A stretch of DNA of 64,000 bases, taken from positions 660,672 to 724,671 of the forward strand of contig JAPDOI010000364.1 in the NCBI GenBank assembly GCA_029168955.1, written 5' to 3'. The notes under the pieces are model-generated. The model did no database searches and had not been told where the DNA came from. It saw only the letters and a list, made by a program, of their open reading frames with translations. Every line of letters begins with the position of its first letter. The stretch's first letter is position 1. Origin of the DNA: Aplectana chamaeleonis (Eukaryota; Nematoda; Chromadorea; Rhabditida; Cosmocercidae). This document shows positions 1-11,989 of the stretch, in pieces. Both the position numbers and the translations under genes were made by a program.

Positions 1-496
1 AGAAGTTCTCACGCTTGCCGGCTATCGCCGGCCTCTGTCGCCAAAGTCCGGTTGGCCCATGAGCTGGTTTTGACGACAACGCTCGAGCAATCAGAAGTTA
101 CTAAGCATTTCAAACCTTGCAAACCTTGCTAACCTACTTTCTTATGCAGTTGCACACCGACCCTTCTCTAGTTTTAAGAGGTCCTAAAATGGTAGCTCAT
201 TTATATACATTTCTGTCATGATAAAGACAACCGCTCTTTCAGATTTAGTAAAGGCCTCCATGACCAACCGACACCCTGCTACTTTTATTGCCAAATGGAG
301 TATAATGATGTTTGTGTTTTCTGGAAGCATATTTTGATTAACTCACATTTCCATCGTATATAAACCCGATTTAGAAAGGTTGGTGCACATAAACAGCTAA
401 GCAGTTGAAATGAGTGGTTAAGGGGGGAGGGGACTTGAAAAAAGGGGTGGTATACACTCTCTTATACACGCACAAAACGTTTTTGAAGTTCTGCGC
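1..496. other. Non-coding flank, nothing recognised
   Basis: Mixed-composition sequence between the window edge and the first satellite array. I see no splice-bounded coding stretch, no hairpin and no recognisable repeat in it. Confidence 0.4.
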
Positions 497-3400
497 TCAT
501 CCACTTCGGTCCCGCACACCTACGGTGTCCAGCGCACTCCCACTTGGATCCCGCATACTCCCTACGACGTCCGGCGCACTCGCATCTGGGTCCCACACAC
601 TTCCTGCGGCGTCCTGCGCATTCACACTTGAGTCCCGCACACTTTTTATGGCGTCCTGCGCACTCCAACTTGGGTCTCGCACACTATCTACGGCGTCCGG
701 CGCACTCTACCTTGGGTCCCGCACACTATCTACGGCGTCCTGAGCACTCCCACTTGGGTCCCGCACACTTTCTTCGGCGTCCGGCGCACTCGCATTTGGG
801 TCCCACATACTTTATGTGGCGTCCGGCGCACTCTACATTGGGTCCCGCCCACTTTTTACGGCGTTCTCCGCACTCCTACTTGGGTCCCGCACACTTTCTA
901 CGGCGTCCTGAGCACTCCCACTTGGGTCCCGCACATTTTCTATGGCGTCCTGAGCACTCCCACTTGGCTCCCGCCTCCTTTCTTGGGCGTCCGGCGCCCT
1001 CTACCTTGGTCCCGCACACTTTCTACAGCGTCTTGTTCACCTCCACTTGGGTCCCGCACACTTTCTACGGTGTCCGGCGCACTCTACCTTGGGTCCCACA
1101 ATCTTTTCTACGGCGTCCGGCGCACTCTACCTTGGGTCCCGCACACTCTCTACGGCGTTTGGCGCACTTCCACTTGGATCCCGCATACTCCCTACGGCGT
1201 CCTGCGCACTCCCACTTGGGTCCCGCACACTTTCCTCGGCGTCTTGCGCACTCCCACTTGGGTCCCGCACACTTTCTTCGGCGTCCTGCGCACTCCCACT
1301 TGGGTCCCGCACACTTTCTACGGCGTCCGGCGCACTCTACCTGGGGTCCCGCACACTTTCTACGGCGTCCGGCACACTCTACCTTGGGTCCCGCACACTT
1401 TCTACGGCGTCCTACGCACTTCCACTTGGGTCCCGCACACTTCCTACGGCGTCCTACTCACTTCCACTTGGGTCCCGCACACTTTCTACGGCGTCCGCCG
1501 CACTCTACCTTGGGTCCCACACACTTTCTACGGCGTTCGGCGCACTTCCACTTGGGTCCCGCACACTTTCTTCGGCGTCCTACGCACTTCCATTCGGGTC
1601 CCGCACACTTCCTACGGCGTCCGGCGCACTCTACCTTGGGTCCCGCACACTTTCTACGGCGTCCTACGCACTTCCACTTGGGTCCCGCACACTTTCTTCG
1701 GCGTCCTACTCACTTCCACTTGGGTCCCGCACACTTTCTACGGCGTCCGGCGCACTCTACCTTGGGTCCCACCCACTTGCTACGGCGTTCGGCGCACTCT
1801 ACCTTGGGTCCCGCACACTTTCTACGGCGTCCTACGCACTTCCACTTGGGTCCCGCACACTTTCTTCGGCGTCCTACTCACTTCCACTTGGGTCCCGCAC
1901 ACTTTCTACGGCGTCCGGCGCACTCTACCTTGGGTCCCACACACTTTCTACGGCGTTCGGCGCACTCTACCTTGGGTCCCACACACTTTCTACGGCGTCC
2001 GGCGCACTCTACCTTGGGTCCCGCACACTTTCTACGGCGTCCTACGCACTTCCACTTGGGTCCCGCACACTTTCTTCGGCGTCCTACGCACTTCCATTTG
2101 GGTCCCGCACACTTCCTACGGCGTCCTACGCACTTCCACTTGCGTCCCCCACACTTTCAACGGCGTCCGGCGCACTCTACCTTGGGTCCCGCACACTTTC
2201 TACGGCGTTCGGCGCACTCTACCTTGGGTCCCGCACACTTTCTACGGCGTCCTACGCACTTCCACTTGGGTCCCACACACTTTTTTCGGCGTCCGGCGCA
2301 CTCTACCTTGGGTCCCGCACACTTTCTACGGCGTCCGGCGCACTCTCACTCGGGTCCCGCACACTTTATACGGCGTCCGGCGAACTCTCACTCGGGTCCC
2401 GCACACTTTATACGGCGTCCTGCGCATTCCCACTTGGGTCCCGCACACATTATACGGCGTCTGGCGCACTCTCACTCGGGTCCCGCACACTTTCTACGGC
2501 GTCCGGCACACTCTACCTTGGGTCCCGCACACTTTCTACGGCGTCCGGCGCACTCTCACTCGGGTCCCGCACACTTTATACGGCGTCCGGCGAACTCTCA
2601 CTCGGGTCCCGCACACTTTATACGGCGTCCTGCGCATTCCCACTTGGGTCCCGCACACATTATACGGCGTCTGGCGCACTCTCACTCGGGTCCCGCACAC
2701 TTTCTACGGCGTCCGGCGCACTCTACCTTGGGTCCCGCACACTTTCTACGGCGTCCGGCGCACTCTACCTTGGGTCCCACACACTTTCTACGGCGTTCGG
2801 CGCACTCTACCTTGGGTCCCGCACACTTTCTACGGCGTCCTACGCACTTCCACTTGGGTCCCGCACACTTTCTTCGGCGTCCTACTCACTTCCACTTGGG
2901 TCCCGCACACTTTCTACGGCGTCCGGCGCACTCTACCTTGGGTCCCACACACTTTCTACGGCGTTCGGCGCACTCTACCTTGGGTCCCACACACTTTCTA
3001 CGGCGTCCGGCGCACTCTACCTTGGGTCCCGCACACTTTCTACGGCGTCCTACGCACTTCCACTTGGGTCCCGCACACTTTCTTCGGCGTCCTACGCACT
3101 TCCATTTGGGTCCCGCTCACTTCCTACGGCGTCCTACGCACCTTCCACTTGCATCCCCACACTTTCAACGGCGTCCGGCGCACTCTACCTTGGGTCCCGC
3201 ACACTTTCTACGGCGTTCGGCGCACTCTACCTTGGGTCCCGCACACTTTCTACGGCGTCCTACGCACTTCCACTTGGGTCCCACACACTTTTTTCGGCGT
3301 CCGGCGCACTCTACCTTGGGTCCCGCACACTTTCTACGGCGTCCGGCGCACTCTCACTCGGGTCCCGCACACTTTATACGGCGTCCGGCGAACTCTCACT

Positions 3401-4114
3401 CGGGTCCCGCACACTTTATACGGCGTCCTGCGCATTCCCACTTGGGTCCCGCACACATTATACGGCGTCTGGCGCACTCTCACTCGGGTCCCGCACACTT
3501 TCTACGGCGTCCGGCACACTCTACCTTGGGTCCCGCACACTTTCTACGGCGTCCGGCGCACTCTCACTCGGGTCCCGCACACTTTATACGGCGTCCGGCG
3601 AACTCTCACTCGGGTCCCGCACACTTTATACGGCGTCCTGCGCATTCCCACTTGGGTCCCGCACACATTATACGGCGTCTGGCGCACTCTCACTCGGGTC
3701 CCGCACACTTTCTACGGCGTCCGGCGCACTCTACCTTGGGTCCCGCACACTTTCTACGGCGTCCTACGCACTTCCACTTGGGTCCCGCACACTTTCTTCG
3801 GCGTCCTACGCACTTCCATTTGGGTCCCGCACACTTCCTACGGCGTCCTACGCACTTCCACTTGCGTCCCCCACACTTTCAACGGCGTCCGGCGCACTCT
3901 ACCTTGGGTCCCGCACACTTTCTACGGCGTTCGGCGCACTCTACCTTGGGTCCCGCACACTTTCTACGGCGTCCTACGCACTTCCACTTGGGTCCCACAC
4001 ACTTTTTTCGGCGTCCGGCGCACTCTACCTTGGGTCCCGCACACTTTCTACGGCGTCCTACGCACTTCCACTTGGGTCCCACACACTTTCTACGGCGTTC
4101 TGCGCGCTCTTGAG
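497..4114 (-). repeat. 42-bp satellite array, type A (array 1)
   Basis: About 86 tandem copies of a 42-bp unit. Read on the minus strand, each unit is two related 21-bp halves, one starting GTGTGCGGGACCCAAG and one starting GTGCGCCGGACGCCGT, both ending in a purine-rich stretch. The unit lacks stop codons in all three plus-strand frames, so open frames longer than 1,000 codons run through the array (for example 544-4113). They translate to 14-residue repeats such as GPAHFLRRPAHSTL. I regard these frames as by-products. Higher-order structure is present: a variant unit containing TTTCAACGGCG recurs at 2161, 3169 and 3883, offsets of 1008 and 714 bp, exactly 24 and 17 units. Minus is given because array 2 carries the same family on the plus strand. 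Confidence 0.95.
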
Positions 4115-4166
4115 CCCGTACCCGTAAGGTAGCCCGTCTTGAAAGTCAAGCCGAATAAACGGTCAA

Positions 4167-4217
4167 ACAAACACACAGAGAAACGCACACATACATAAAC
4201 ACACACACGCACACACA
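4167..4217. repeat. CA-rich microsatellite
   Basis: Imperfect (CA)n run directly right of the satellite array, followed by an AT-rich segment with TATA steps. It is simple sequence without coding content. Confidence 0.8.
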
Positions 4218-4940
4218 AATTTACCAAAATATATATAGTAGGATTATTATACTATCTATTATATATTATATCCATATCCTGAAAAACTTTCTCTGCCACG
4301 TGAAGGTCAAAATATGTATCGTGAGTGAATATCACGAGCATTTCGAGAGAAAAGAATGCAACAGAGCAATGGAGTATATAAGAAAATGAAGTGAGAAAGT
4401 TAAAAAAACGTCCAAAAGTACGAAAATGTCAGAGACGCAGAGGGCGGTGCGCTGCTTCTTTGGACTCTAGGCTTGCCATCTCGTTTGGGACAGGGTATAT
4501 GTGTGATGATCATGCCGCGGAGGAATCAGGTAATGGTTTTACAAAGGCAAGCTGGTGATAAAAAGCCGGCGTTGCTTCTTCGCGACACTGGTCATCTGAC
4601 ACTTAAAATTGAAGCAAACGCTTATCCGAGAGATTTGTTGTAATGCTGCAATCTAATTCGATAGGAAAGGCTCATGATGAATGCCGCCTGTCGTCACAAA
4701 AACGCTCCAAACATCCGCTTGAATGAAAATCGCCACTATTAGTGTCAGACCACAAAATACAGGAAGCGGTCAATGGTGATTGGGTCTGCGGGGTGTAGCA
4801 ATTTGCAAATGCTCATGAAAACTGGACTTGAATGAATATTGATTGTGTGAGGAGAAAATGGGCACAGTGTTCGAGGAATTGTGTGGAGGGGAAGCTGTTG
4901 ACGAAATAATCTACAGCCCGCATGGATCCTAGTGATAGAC
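4218..4940. other. Intergenic, nothing recognised
   Basis: AT-rich unique-looking sequence between array 1 and the first MITE. There is no splice-bounded open stretch, no tandem repeat and no clear inverted repeat. Confidence 0.35.
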
Positions 4941-5314
4941 TGCGTTCCCTATTGAAGGTTGGCGCAAACTCGCGCTATAACATCTCAGGAAATCCCGGTT
5001 GTCACCTGGAGGTCTCCAGCAGGTCGTGGGGCAGAGTCATGCCCCAGCACATCCTCACGACCTCCAGGTGACATGCATGCAAGAGGTCTCGAGGTGACAT
5101 GAACTGGTTGTTGTCACCTGGAGGTCGTGAAGAAGTGGTGGAGCATGACTCCGCCCGTGACCTGCTATAGACCTCCAGGTGACAACAACCAATTCCCTTC
5201 CCCGTCTTTTCGCGTTCACCCCACGACCTGTCCTCTCCTTATTTTCGCGTTCACATTGTATGATATGTAGGTTTTGAACAAATCATTGTACCATCAACTT
5301 TTATTACAATAGCA
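4941..5314. mobile_element. MITE family A, copy 1
   Basis: The left end reads TGCGTTCCCTATTGAAGG followed by TTGGCGCAAACTC, then a pair of ~75-bp hairpins built on GTCACCTGGAGGTC and its complement (about 5000-5193). The tail is TTTATTACAATAGCA. The same end and body recur at 12184-12442, and the terminal segment recurs at 9144-9180 and in inverted form at 14010-14064 and 56962-57061. No coding capacity is visible, so it is a non-autonomous element. The superfamily is not resolved because I could not define a target duplication. Confidence 0.65.
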
Positions 5315-5880
5315 AGAACAGCAACAATAATACATACACAACAACATTACATTAGCAGCAACAACACACGATATCAACATGAAAAAATGATTTTTCGTTC
5401 CGTCTAAGTAGATCATACACTAAGAAATCATGCAGTTGCTACATACGATAACAACATGAAAAATAAAACAATTTCATCAATCCTCCTGCTCTTCTTCATT
5501 TGCAAGATCAGCAGTTTACTCTTCATTGGCAACTTCATCACCACGCTGTATCTCTCTCGTCCTCACTGCAGACAAACATCGTCGCTTCTGAAATGGGAAG
5601 AGTGCTTAGGCGAAAGTGCACTTTAAGTGGGGTCCAACACAACTTCCCGGCGCTCAGCGCACTTCCAGCTGGGTCACCGATGCTCGGTACTGAATATTCT
5701 CGCTGAATTACAGCCCATATATTTTACAAATGTGCAAGCTTTGGTTCAAAGGGAATGCAGCGTTAGACAGAAAAGAATTCGAGCTTTTGATCGGAATATC
5801 GCATTTGGCCGAAGGACCAACGCTAAGGGGGGAACTATACTTGGAGGATTAATCCCCACGTGCGACTCTCCGTACACCTT
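5315..5880. other. Non-coding stretch, only short open frames
   Basis: AAC/ACA-rich sequence followed by short open stretches of less than 90 codons. None has splice signals, a recognisable motif or biased composition. I see no gene here. Confidence 0.3.
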
Positions 5881-5889
5881 GGCATGATT

Positions 5890-6340
5890 GTGTGTCGGTT
5901 CGTCTTTCTTGTTAGACTCAGCACAAGGTTGGTACTAACTCTTTATGGCCAACGTTTCGGAGAAACCTCCTTCTTCAGAGCCTGGAAGGATCTAATAAGA
6001 TTTGTGCTTATTCGATCAAACGTTGTCTTAAACTTACCCATCCGAGAGCCCAAATTTTCGCCCGCGTGGGTGTGAGAGATTGAGGCAGATAAACCTCACC
6101 CCGCCAAGAACTCGCTCGTAAACAAACAGCGCGGAAAGTCGATAGTATAGCCGTCTCGCTCATTTAAGTCCGAGCAGAACAAGCAGCGGAGCGGTTGGTC
6201 ATGGCAAAACACAACAAAGATACGAAGATTTCGACATGATACGCCCTATGAGCCTAATTTCGACTGTTCCAAAATGAGGAAGAGAGGCTATAGGAACGCT
6301 GTAGACCACCACTTGTGATGTTAGAAGGCTAGTCTTACGT
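5890..6340. repeat. Dispersed repeat (also at 50405-50545)
   Basis: The part around 6180-6310 aligns by eye with 50405-50545. Shared blocks include AAGCAGCGGAG, a GGCAAAA(C/T)A(C/T)AACAAAGAT-like stretch, ATTTCG(A/C)CATGATA, and a GAGG-rich tail before CTATA. The upstream part carries the hairpin-like segment at 5947-5982. It is a dispersed repeat of unknown class without coding capacity. Confidence 0.45.
5947..5982 (-). ncRNA. Hammerhead-like fold, weak candidate
   Basis: On the minus strand this reads CTGAAGA, then a small stem GGAG-GTTT-CTCC, then GAAAC. This is the order of the conserved hammerhead ribozyme core (CUGANGA, stem II, GAAA). One extra A sits between the core and stem II, stem I is only about 3 bp, and no good cleavage triplet is evident. 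A second similar segment lies at 48862-48910. Penelope-like and some other retroelements are known to carry hammerheads. Activity is unproven and the fold may be decayed. Confidence 0.2.
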
Positions 6341-6446
6341 ATGGCCTGAGCTCCTGGGTTATATTCAGGCCTTCTCCATTCCGATACTTGGAGCGATGCT
6401 ATCTCAATCAGAAGGGTGATCTAAATTTGGTCGCCAGGCGCGTTAG

Positions 6447-6896
6447 AGGCAGTGTTCACGAAGAAAAAGTTGCACGTTTTTTGGCTAAAACGTAAGCTTT
6501 GGGTCTCTCTAAGAAGATTAAGAACGGAAGTGCGACAAAAAACGGCCGGTAAGTGGGTGAAAATCTCGTGTGCCAGCCAACCCGCCCACGTCCTGTAACA
6601 GTTTACCTAAATTTGTGGTTACGTGAGCGATGGTTTCCGATCAAAAGCCCCTTTCTTTCCTTCATTCTCAACGTCTCTCTTTACTCAGGTCAGCTCGCAC
6701 ACATCGACTGCAAGAAACGAGAGTTACAAGCCTCGGACAACTCGTCCACAATGCTTCCCTAGCTGAATTTTGAGGGGCCATAGCTCCGTTTCCAGGGGGT
6801 CTTGTACGATTCCAGGGACATCATTGAACTTAGCATGAGACGGTTTTCAAGATAGGCGGAAAAACAGAAAAACGACTTTTATCGTGAACACTGCCT
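6447..6896. mobile_element. MITE family B, copy 1 (TTAA-type)
   Basis: A 450-bp element with terminal inverted repeats AGGCAGTGTTCACGA / TCGTGAACACTGCCT, flanked by TTAG on the left and TTAA on the right. The interior carries a block (CTTTACTCAGGTCAGC, then ACAAGCCTC, then GGTCTTGTACGATT) shared with copies at 8291-8575 and 47075-47563. TTAA targets are typical of piggyBac-like transposons, so a piggyBac-related non-autonomous element is likely. There is no transposase. Confidence 0.75.
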
Positions 6897-6904
6897 TTAA
6901 AGGA

Positions 6905-7095
6905 ATCGGGGAGCAGCGGTGAAGTCAGTCATCGCAGCGGCGTTTGCATGGCAGCTGCTGCAAGCGATGGCATCGCACTCTCATCGCGCTTAAATCATCG
7001 TTTTTCGCGCGATTGCCTGCTGTTTAGCGCGCGCTCGCGATTTCATCACATCGCAGCGCCCTGCACTGCGATGTCGCGTCGCGGAAGCGTTTTTC
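6905..7095. repeat. GCGAT/ATCGC-rich segment
   Basis: Dense in GCGAT and its complement ATCGC. A similar composition occurs at 9032-9120. It looks like a decayed inverted-repeat element, but the boundaries could not be set. Confidence 0.3.
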
Positions 7096-7215
7096 TAAGC
7101 AAACTCTAAAAGGCAATGTTCAGGGTAAAAAATGTGTTTCAGTTTTTACTAGGGATGGGTCGTGGTGGGGCACACTGTAACGTTGACGTCGAAAGAACGC
7201 ATGCTCAGACATTCG

Positions 7216-7342
7216 CTGTTATGAACTCGATACCAATAGCATATGTTCCGCCGAGCACCTGCCGGAACATATCGTATTGGTTGGCGGATGATAACAGCAG
7301 ACACTTTCTGTTATGAACTCGATACCAATAGCATATGTTCCG
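7216..7342. repeat. 35-bp direct repeats flanking an inverted copy
   Basis: A 35-bp segment beginning CTGTTATGAACTCGATACC occurs at 7216-7250 and again at 7308-7342. A partly complementary copy (GGAACATATCGTATTGG, ending GATAACAGC) lies between them at 7263-7297. Related TTGGCGG/GATAACAG blocks recur at 8010-8180. This is probably the remains of nested foldback insertions. Confidence 0.6.
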
Positions 7343-7349
7343 AGAACAC

Positions 7350-8290
7350 ATCCGTTTGGGTAGCGCAAGATCAGTATTAGCCTGCTATCAGCTTCCCTTA
7401 GGTTTGAAAAACTGTTCTATACCACGAGAACGTGATTTTTAACAGCACAACGTTGAAACACTCATCGCTATAATTGTACCTTGTTCGAAAACGCTTATAA
7501 AGTCCAATTTCACAATACATTCCGTGTGTTTCTTTATTGAGAAATAAAGTTATCGAATTAAATCCATGTGAGACTTTGCGTGTGGTTTTATTGTACGAGA
7601 AGCGCACCGTCTTGCAATAACCCCGGTGCTTTTCTCTCCAACATGTAGCAGAAAGTTAAGAATTAGCCGTCGATTATGGCAGTGCCTCCGCAGTGGCGCA
7701 CACAAGCATCCTATTCAACGGATACTTTTTAATCTTCTTCCCAATTTTGAGAAAAAACTGATTGAAAAAAGTTAACTTCAAGAATAACCCCTTCAAGTAC
7801 CTATAGAAGAAAAGGTTAGACGAAATTAATCAATAATTAAAGCAAAAAGCGAGAAAATTGAAAAAACAGGCTTATAAAAGCAGAAAACAGAGAAACATGG
7901 CATAAATAATGGAACGAAACAGAAATCATTCAAAGCAATTTTTGTCTACGACGCTAGACGCTTACAGCATAAAAAGCGAGCGGACCGATCGTCAACTCGG
8001 AAAGACTTTTTTGGTTGGCGGATCATAACAGACAATCGTATTCGTTGGCGGTTCATGACAGCCTCCTGTTTCTCCCAATACCAACCCTATATCGAACCAA
8101 TACACTGCAAATGTGGCCGCGTTTTGGTTTGCGGTAATCGATTTTGGTATCCTATAGGTTGGCGGTTGATAACTACCCTGCTTTTTGGTAACGAACCAGA
8201 AAAAACTCCAGAAGAGCCCGAAGTTGCCACTTCGAGCGCAAGGCAAACCCTAAAAGCGCAACGCAAGCCCACCGACGTGAACAAACGAAT
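7350..8290. other. AT-rich non-coding stretch with repeat debris
   Basis: AT-rich sequence with TTGGCGG-type repeat debris near 8010-8180. Open stretches overlap on both strands and are explained by the repeat. No gene is supported. Confidence 0.3.
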
Positions 8291-8575
8291 GCTCGAGATC
8301 GTGAGATGGGCGATGATTTCAAATCATCAGCCCCGTTCTTCCCTTCATTCTCAACTTCTCTCTTTACTCAGGTCAGCACGCCTACACCGGCTGCAAAAGA
8401 CAGAAGTTACAAGCCTCGGACAACTCGTCCACCATCTTTCCTTAGCTCAATTTCTGAGAGACCATAACTCCGTTACCAGAGGGTCTTGTACGATTTCAGA
8501 GACATCATTGGAATCAGCATGAGGCCGCTTCCAAGATAGGCGGGAAAACAAAAAATCGATTTTTTCATCGTTTCA
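8291..8575. mobile_element. MITE family B, copy 2 (degenerate)
   Basis: The interior block of family B (GCTCGAGAT, TCTCTCTTTACTCAGGTCAG, GGTCTTGTACGATT, AAGATAGGCGG) is clear and collinear with 6620-6890 and 47275-47545. The AGGCAGTG termini are not recognisable. This is a decayed copy without coding capacity. An open frame of about 155 codons crossing it is shared with repeat sequence and is not a gene. Confidence 0.6.
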
Positions 8576-8579
8576 TTTT

Positions 8580-9620
8580 TTCATCCCCTAAAGCATCAAA
8601 CAGCGGAGGGGGAAGGGGTAATTCACGAGCACGATCTCGATGCCAGATATAGATAAGAGCTTCCCTATGAGTTTTCCCACTTATTTGCCTGGGTAAACTC
8701 CTAGCGAGAAGCCATATTCGGCGAAAAAAAAGCGGACATTCTTATAAGACTTCTGATTTTTTTTGCCGAGCTGTTAGTTGGATTCGCAGTAGAAGACAGG
8801 GTTTGCGATACAAACGGTTTTTGTGATATCCTCATGAGAGTAGATCTGTCATCAAAAAGTAGGATCTCGAAATCTGGATGCACTCAAATTCAGTGAACTA
8901 GATAAACGGACAAGTTCGAAAATAAACATCTGCGACAACGAAACAACAGCGAAAATAAGCATAAATGGTCCCAGAACCCTGCTGTACCTTTGTGTTTGTC
9001 TGGGTCAGGACGCGAAATGGCGTCGAAGTATGGTTTTTAAGCGCGATGCGAGGTGTTGGCGGATGTATATCGCAGAGCAAATCACATCGCACGCGATTTT
9101 CGCGGCGCGATGTAAGTATCGCCGGCATAGATACTAATTAGTCCTTGCGTTCACTATTGAAGGTTGGCGCAAACTCTGTGCCATATACTATAATATAGGT
9201 GTACCAAGTTTGCGAAAATCTCCAGTGGGGAACACAAAGTCTCATTAAGATCCATGGCGATGGAATGGTTCCACCCTAAAAGGTTGAAAAATCGTTGAAC
9301 TTAAGTGGCGGGAAACTTTCCCTTCGACCAGGGGTGGTAGTAAATGGGTTTGAAAACGCGAGTAAACTCGCGGTAAGTTCGCGGCAAACTGCAGCCGAAC
9401 GCGAGCTTTTTATTTGACAATTTTTTGAAAACGGACCAGGCATTGCTGAAACTACGCATCGCATGCCACTTTATGAGCCAATAGATACGCATAGTGTAAA
9501 AAAAATTCCAAAGAATAGTTCATTCTGTTTTCTTTTTTTTTCGGCTAAAAGTAGTTGTTTAGAAAAAATTCTGAAGGTTTTTTGAACTTTTCAGCTCGCG
9601 TTATGTTACGCAACACGGTA
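8580..9620. other. Non-coding stretch with a MITE A end at 9144-9180
   Basis: AT-rich sequence. Positions 9144-9180 repeat the terminal segment of family A (TTGCGTTCACTATTGAAGG, then TTGGCGCAAACTC). Nothing else in the interval is recognised as a gene. Confidence 0.4.
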
Positions 9621-9626
9621 ACTTAA

Positions 9627-10071
9627 AGGCAGCATACACGCTCGTAAACGTCTTTGAGATAACTACGGATCTAGAATGGTATAGCACAGAACACAACTCC
9701 CACGCATTTTGAAACGACCCAAAATGACGCTACACGAGTAAGAAGTTGGCTCCGCCCCTGTATCTGCCCGCCCCTGTATTTGCGCCCTCCTCCAAAACAG
9801 GGGTTCTGGGCTATTTCTACCGTCGGCGACGTTTGTGGGTGGTGGAATTGGTACAATAGGTAAACCACACACACTGACGACGGTGGGAATGGCACAGCCC
9901 CTCCGTTTCGGAGAGCAGAAAATACAGGGGGGGGCAGATACGGGGGCGGGGTCAACTTCTGGCTCATGTCGCGTCATTGTGGGTCGTTTTTTACGCTTCA
10001 GAATGCGTGGACGTCGTGTTCGGTGCCATCCCATTCTAATTCCGCAGTTATCTCAATTACGTTTACTGCCT
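9627..10071. mobile_element. Foldback MITE family C, long inverted repeats, TTAA-type
   Basis: A 445-bp palindromic element. The left arm starts AGGCAGCATACACGCTCGTA and the right arm is its diverged complement ending CGTTTACTGCCT. Pairing continues for well over 100 bp per arm, including the ACGACCCA(A/C)AATGACGC block and a CCCGCC(C)CTGTAT block. It is flanked by TTAA (left) and TTAG (right). The first bases AGGCAG match family B, so a common mobilising transposase is plausible. A fragment of the same family lies at 33770-33880. Confidence 0.75.
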
Positions 10072-10213
10072 TTAGAATGAGCTGACAGGGAAAATGGCAG
10101 TAGTGTGCGAATGAGGAAAAAGATGGATAGCTTTCGAAAAAGTCCAGGAAGTTTTTTTTTTTTTGAGAATCGAGCCGGCCTAGACAATAAAAAGTTCTGA
10201 CAAGGTTCACGAT

Positions 10214-10471
10214 CAGGGATGAGCGGAATAGAAATATGAAATTTCGGAAATCGGTTTTCGGGTTTCGGAACAGAAATTTTTTCTAGGGTTTCGGAAATCG
10301 GGCGCGAAACGCCTGAAAATGCGCGGAAATGCGGTTTTCGGAACGCGAAACACGGAATGATTCAAAATTCATCTGATTTTCTCTTCCGTCGCAGATGACC
10401 CGGTATTTTCGCACTCAGCAGCGTTTTTTGCGGGTTTCGGAACGCGAAACGCGGAATTCCGCCCATCCCTG
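10214..10471. mobile_element. hAT-type MITE (family D, short form)
   Basis: A 258-bp element with termini CAGGGATGAGCGGAAT / ATTCCGCCCATCCCTG. It is flanked by perfect 8-bp direct repeats TTCACGAT at 10206-10213 and 10472-10479. An 8-bp duplication with CAGGG-type ends is diagnostic of hAT-superfamily insertion. The interior is rich in TTTCGGAA and GCGAAACGC motifs. No transposase is encoded. The intact duplication suggests a fairly recent insertion. Confidence 0.9.
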
Positions 10472-10479
10472 TTCACGAT

Positions 10480-11159
10480 CAATGAAACGCTTGCTAGAGA
10501 AGTGAGATGTCAGTAAAAAACGCTATATGCGGGTCCTAGTTGGGTAACTCAACAAGATGAAAAAAACTCATCAAAAATTGGCGGATCCTACTGGTTGCCG
10601 ACAATTCCCGTTATTTCTGAAATCAAAACATTCACAAACGGTCGTAATAAAACAAACGTAGCGTTTGAAGACAGAACACTGTTGAAAAAAGACGTGAAAA
10701 ACAGAGAAAAAACAAGAAAAATGGAAAAAATCCACATGATGAGCGCGCAGAATCTCGTACGAAAGCTGGCCCGCAGCGCAAGTCCGCAATGGCACACCCT
10801 AAGGCCGTAGTTATACACCAGCGGAACGCTGCAGAAATAGCAAGACGACTACCACTTATGTGCGTCCTACCCAGATAGAGACATCACACTTTCCGCGGTA
10901 CCACTAGTCGACGTTCCGTAACCCCTCCCGCGGAAGGCCAATAGAACGGTGGCGGGCAGTCGGCAGCGCCGTTTCGTTGACTGCCCGTACTCAGTGAACA
11001 AGCACTCTGCTGCCTTTCAGCCACCGCCTTGCGGCTAATCTGATGACTGACAGAAGACAGTCCTAAAACAGTTCGCGGCACATTCAAAAATCACCCATCG
11101 AGCAAAGATCTGGTAACACAAAATTTCAAAAATCCGCTTCTGGGGATTTCATCTTGAAC
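10480..11159. other. Non-coding stretch, nothing firm
   Basis: Unique-looking sequence with AAAAC-rich runs near 10600-10740. Short open stretches occur on both strands without splice signals or recognisable motifs. Confidence 0.3.
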
Positions 11160-11500
11160 TGCTCTTGACCCCCACTGGTCCTTGTAGTCTTCCCATTCGC
11201 AGATGCCAATAACAGACAGTGGTTCACCTGCCCAAGACCAGCGTCGCACACAGCGCGGGGTTTCGAAAGAGTCTCAGCACAGCGTTCTCTGTTCAGCAAT
11301 CGTTCACTGCCTCCACTCTAGTGGGTGGTGCAATGATGATATCAAAGTGGGAATCGATGAGTGAGTGTTCGATGAGCCCCAGGAATAGCCGACTTTCGGC
11401 CGACACTCCGCGGGAGGACGGGAAAGCCTCTCTCTCCTTGGGAAGACGAAAAAGCCTCTCTCCGCGGGAAGTGGGGCGCTGTGCCACGCCCACAAAATTT
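11160..11500 (-). other. Coding-like stretch of unknown origin, possibly a gene remnant
   Basis: The minus strand has two adjoining open stretches with protein-like composition. One (about 11293-11493) ends in HFDIIIAPPTRVEAVND. The other (about 11230-11290) reads NAVLRLFRNPALCATLVLG and runs into a GTGAAC splice-donor-like site. A stop codon separates them, and a weak acceptor (GAACAG) lies in between. This could be two exons or a decayed transposon coding region. The same DNA is also open on the plus strand, so the evidence is weak. Confidence 0.2.
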
Positions 11501-11989
11501 GAGCGGCGCGGAGTCGACTAGCCCGACTTGGCCGGCGGCAAGTGGGCTGGTTTTTATCTGAGTAAGTGTGCTGAGGCATGCCAAAAGGAAGAGTTGTCCC
11601 AGGAAAACGCACCGGAAGCCCGCACCAAGCAGTTATACACGCCGCGGCACTGTATACTGTATCCTTGCCGGACCCACCCCGTTGGAAAATTGCCAAATTC
11701 CATCAGCTGATTATTTTTCAGATCTTAACTTGTTAAAATACCACCAAAACGACATAACGAGCGCTGCTATGACAGGAGCAATAGATTTCTAGTGACTTTT
11801 TGCAATAAAAAAGTGATAGAAGCATGAAATACCAATAAAATACAATTGAAACGTCCGGGAATTTTTGCTCCGCAATATTGCGTCAAGGACATCAAAGACG
11901 CAACATTGCAGACGAGTCCCTGATCCACGCAGCAAGCGGCGTCAATGTCATCGCGGGACGTTTTCATTCCGCTGGTGTGTAACTACGGC

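Noticed and set aside
544..4113. Open frames of more than 1,000 codons in array 1
   Set aside because: The 42-bp unit lacks stops in all three plus frames, so openness is automatic. There is no splice context, domain or sign that one frame is preferred.
8055..8522. 155-codon open frame
   Set aside because: Overlaps a MITE B copy whose other copies (6447, 47075) do not keep the frame.
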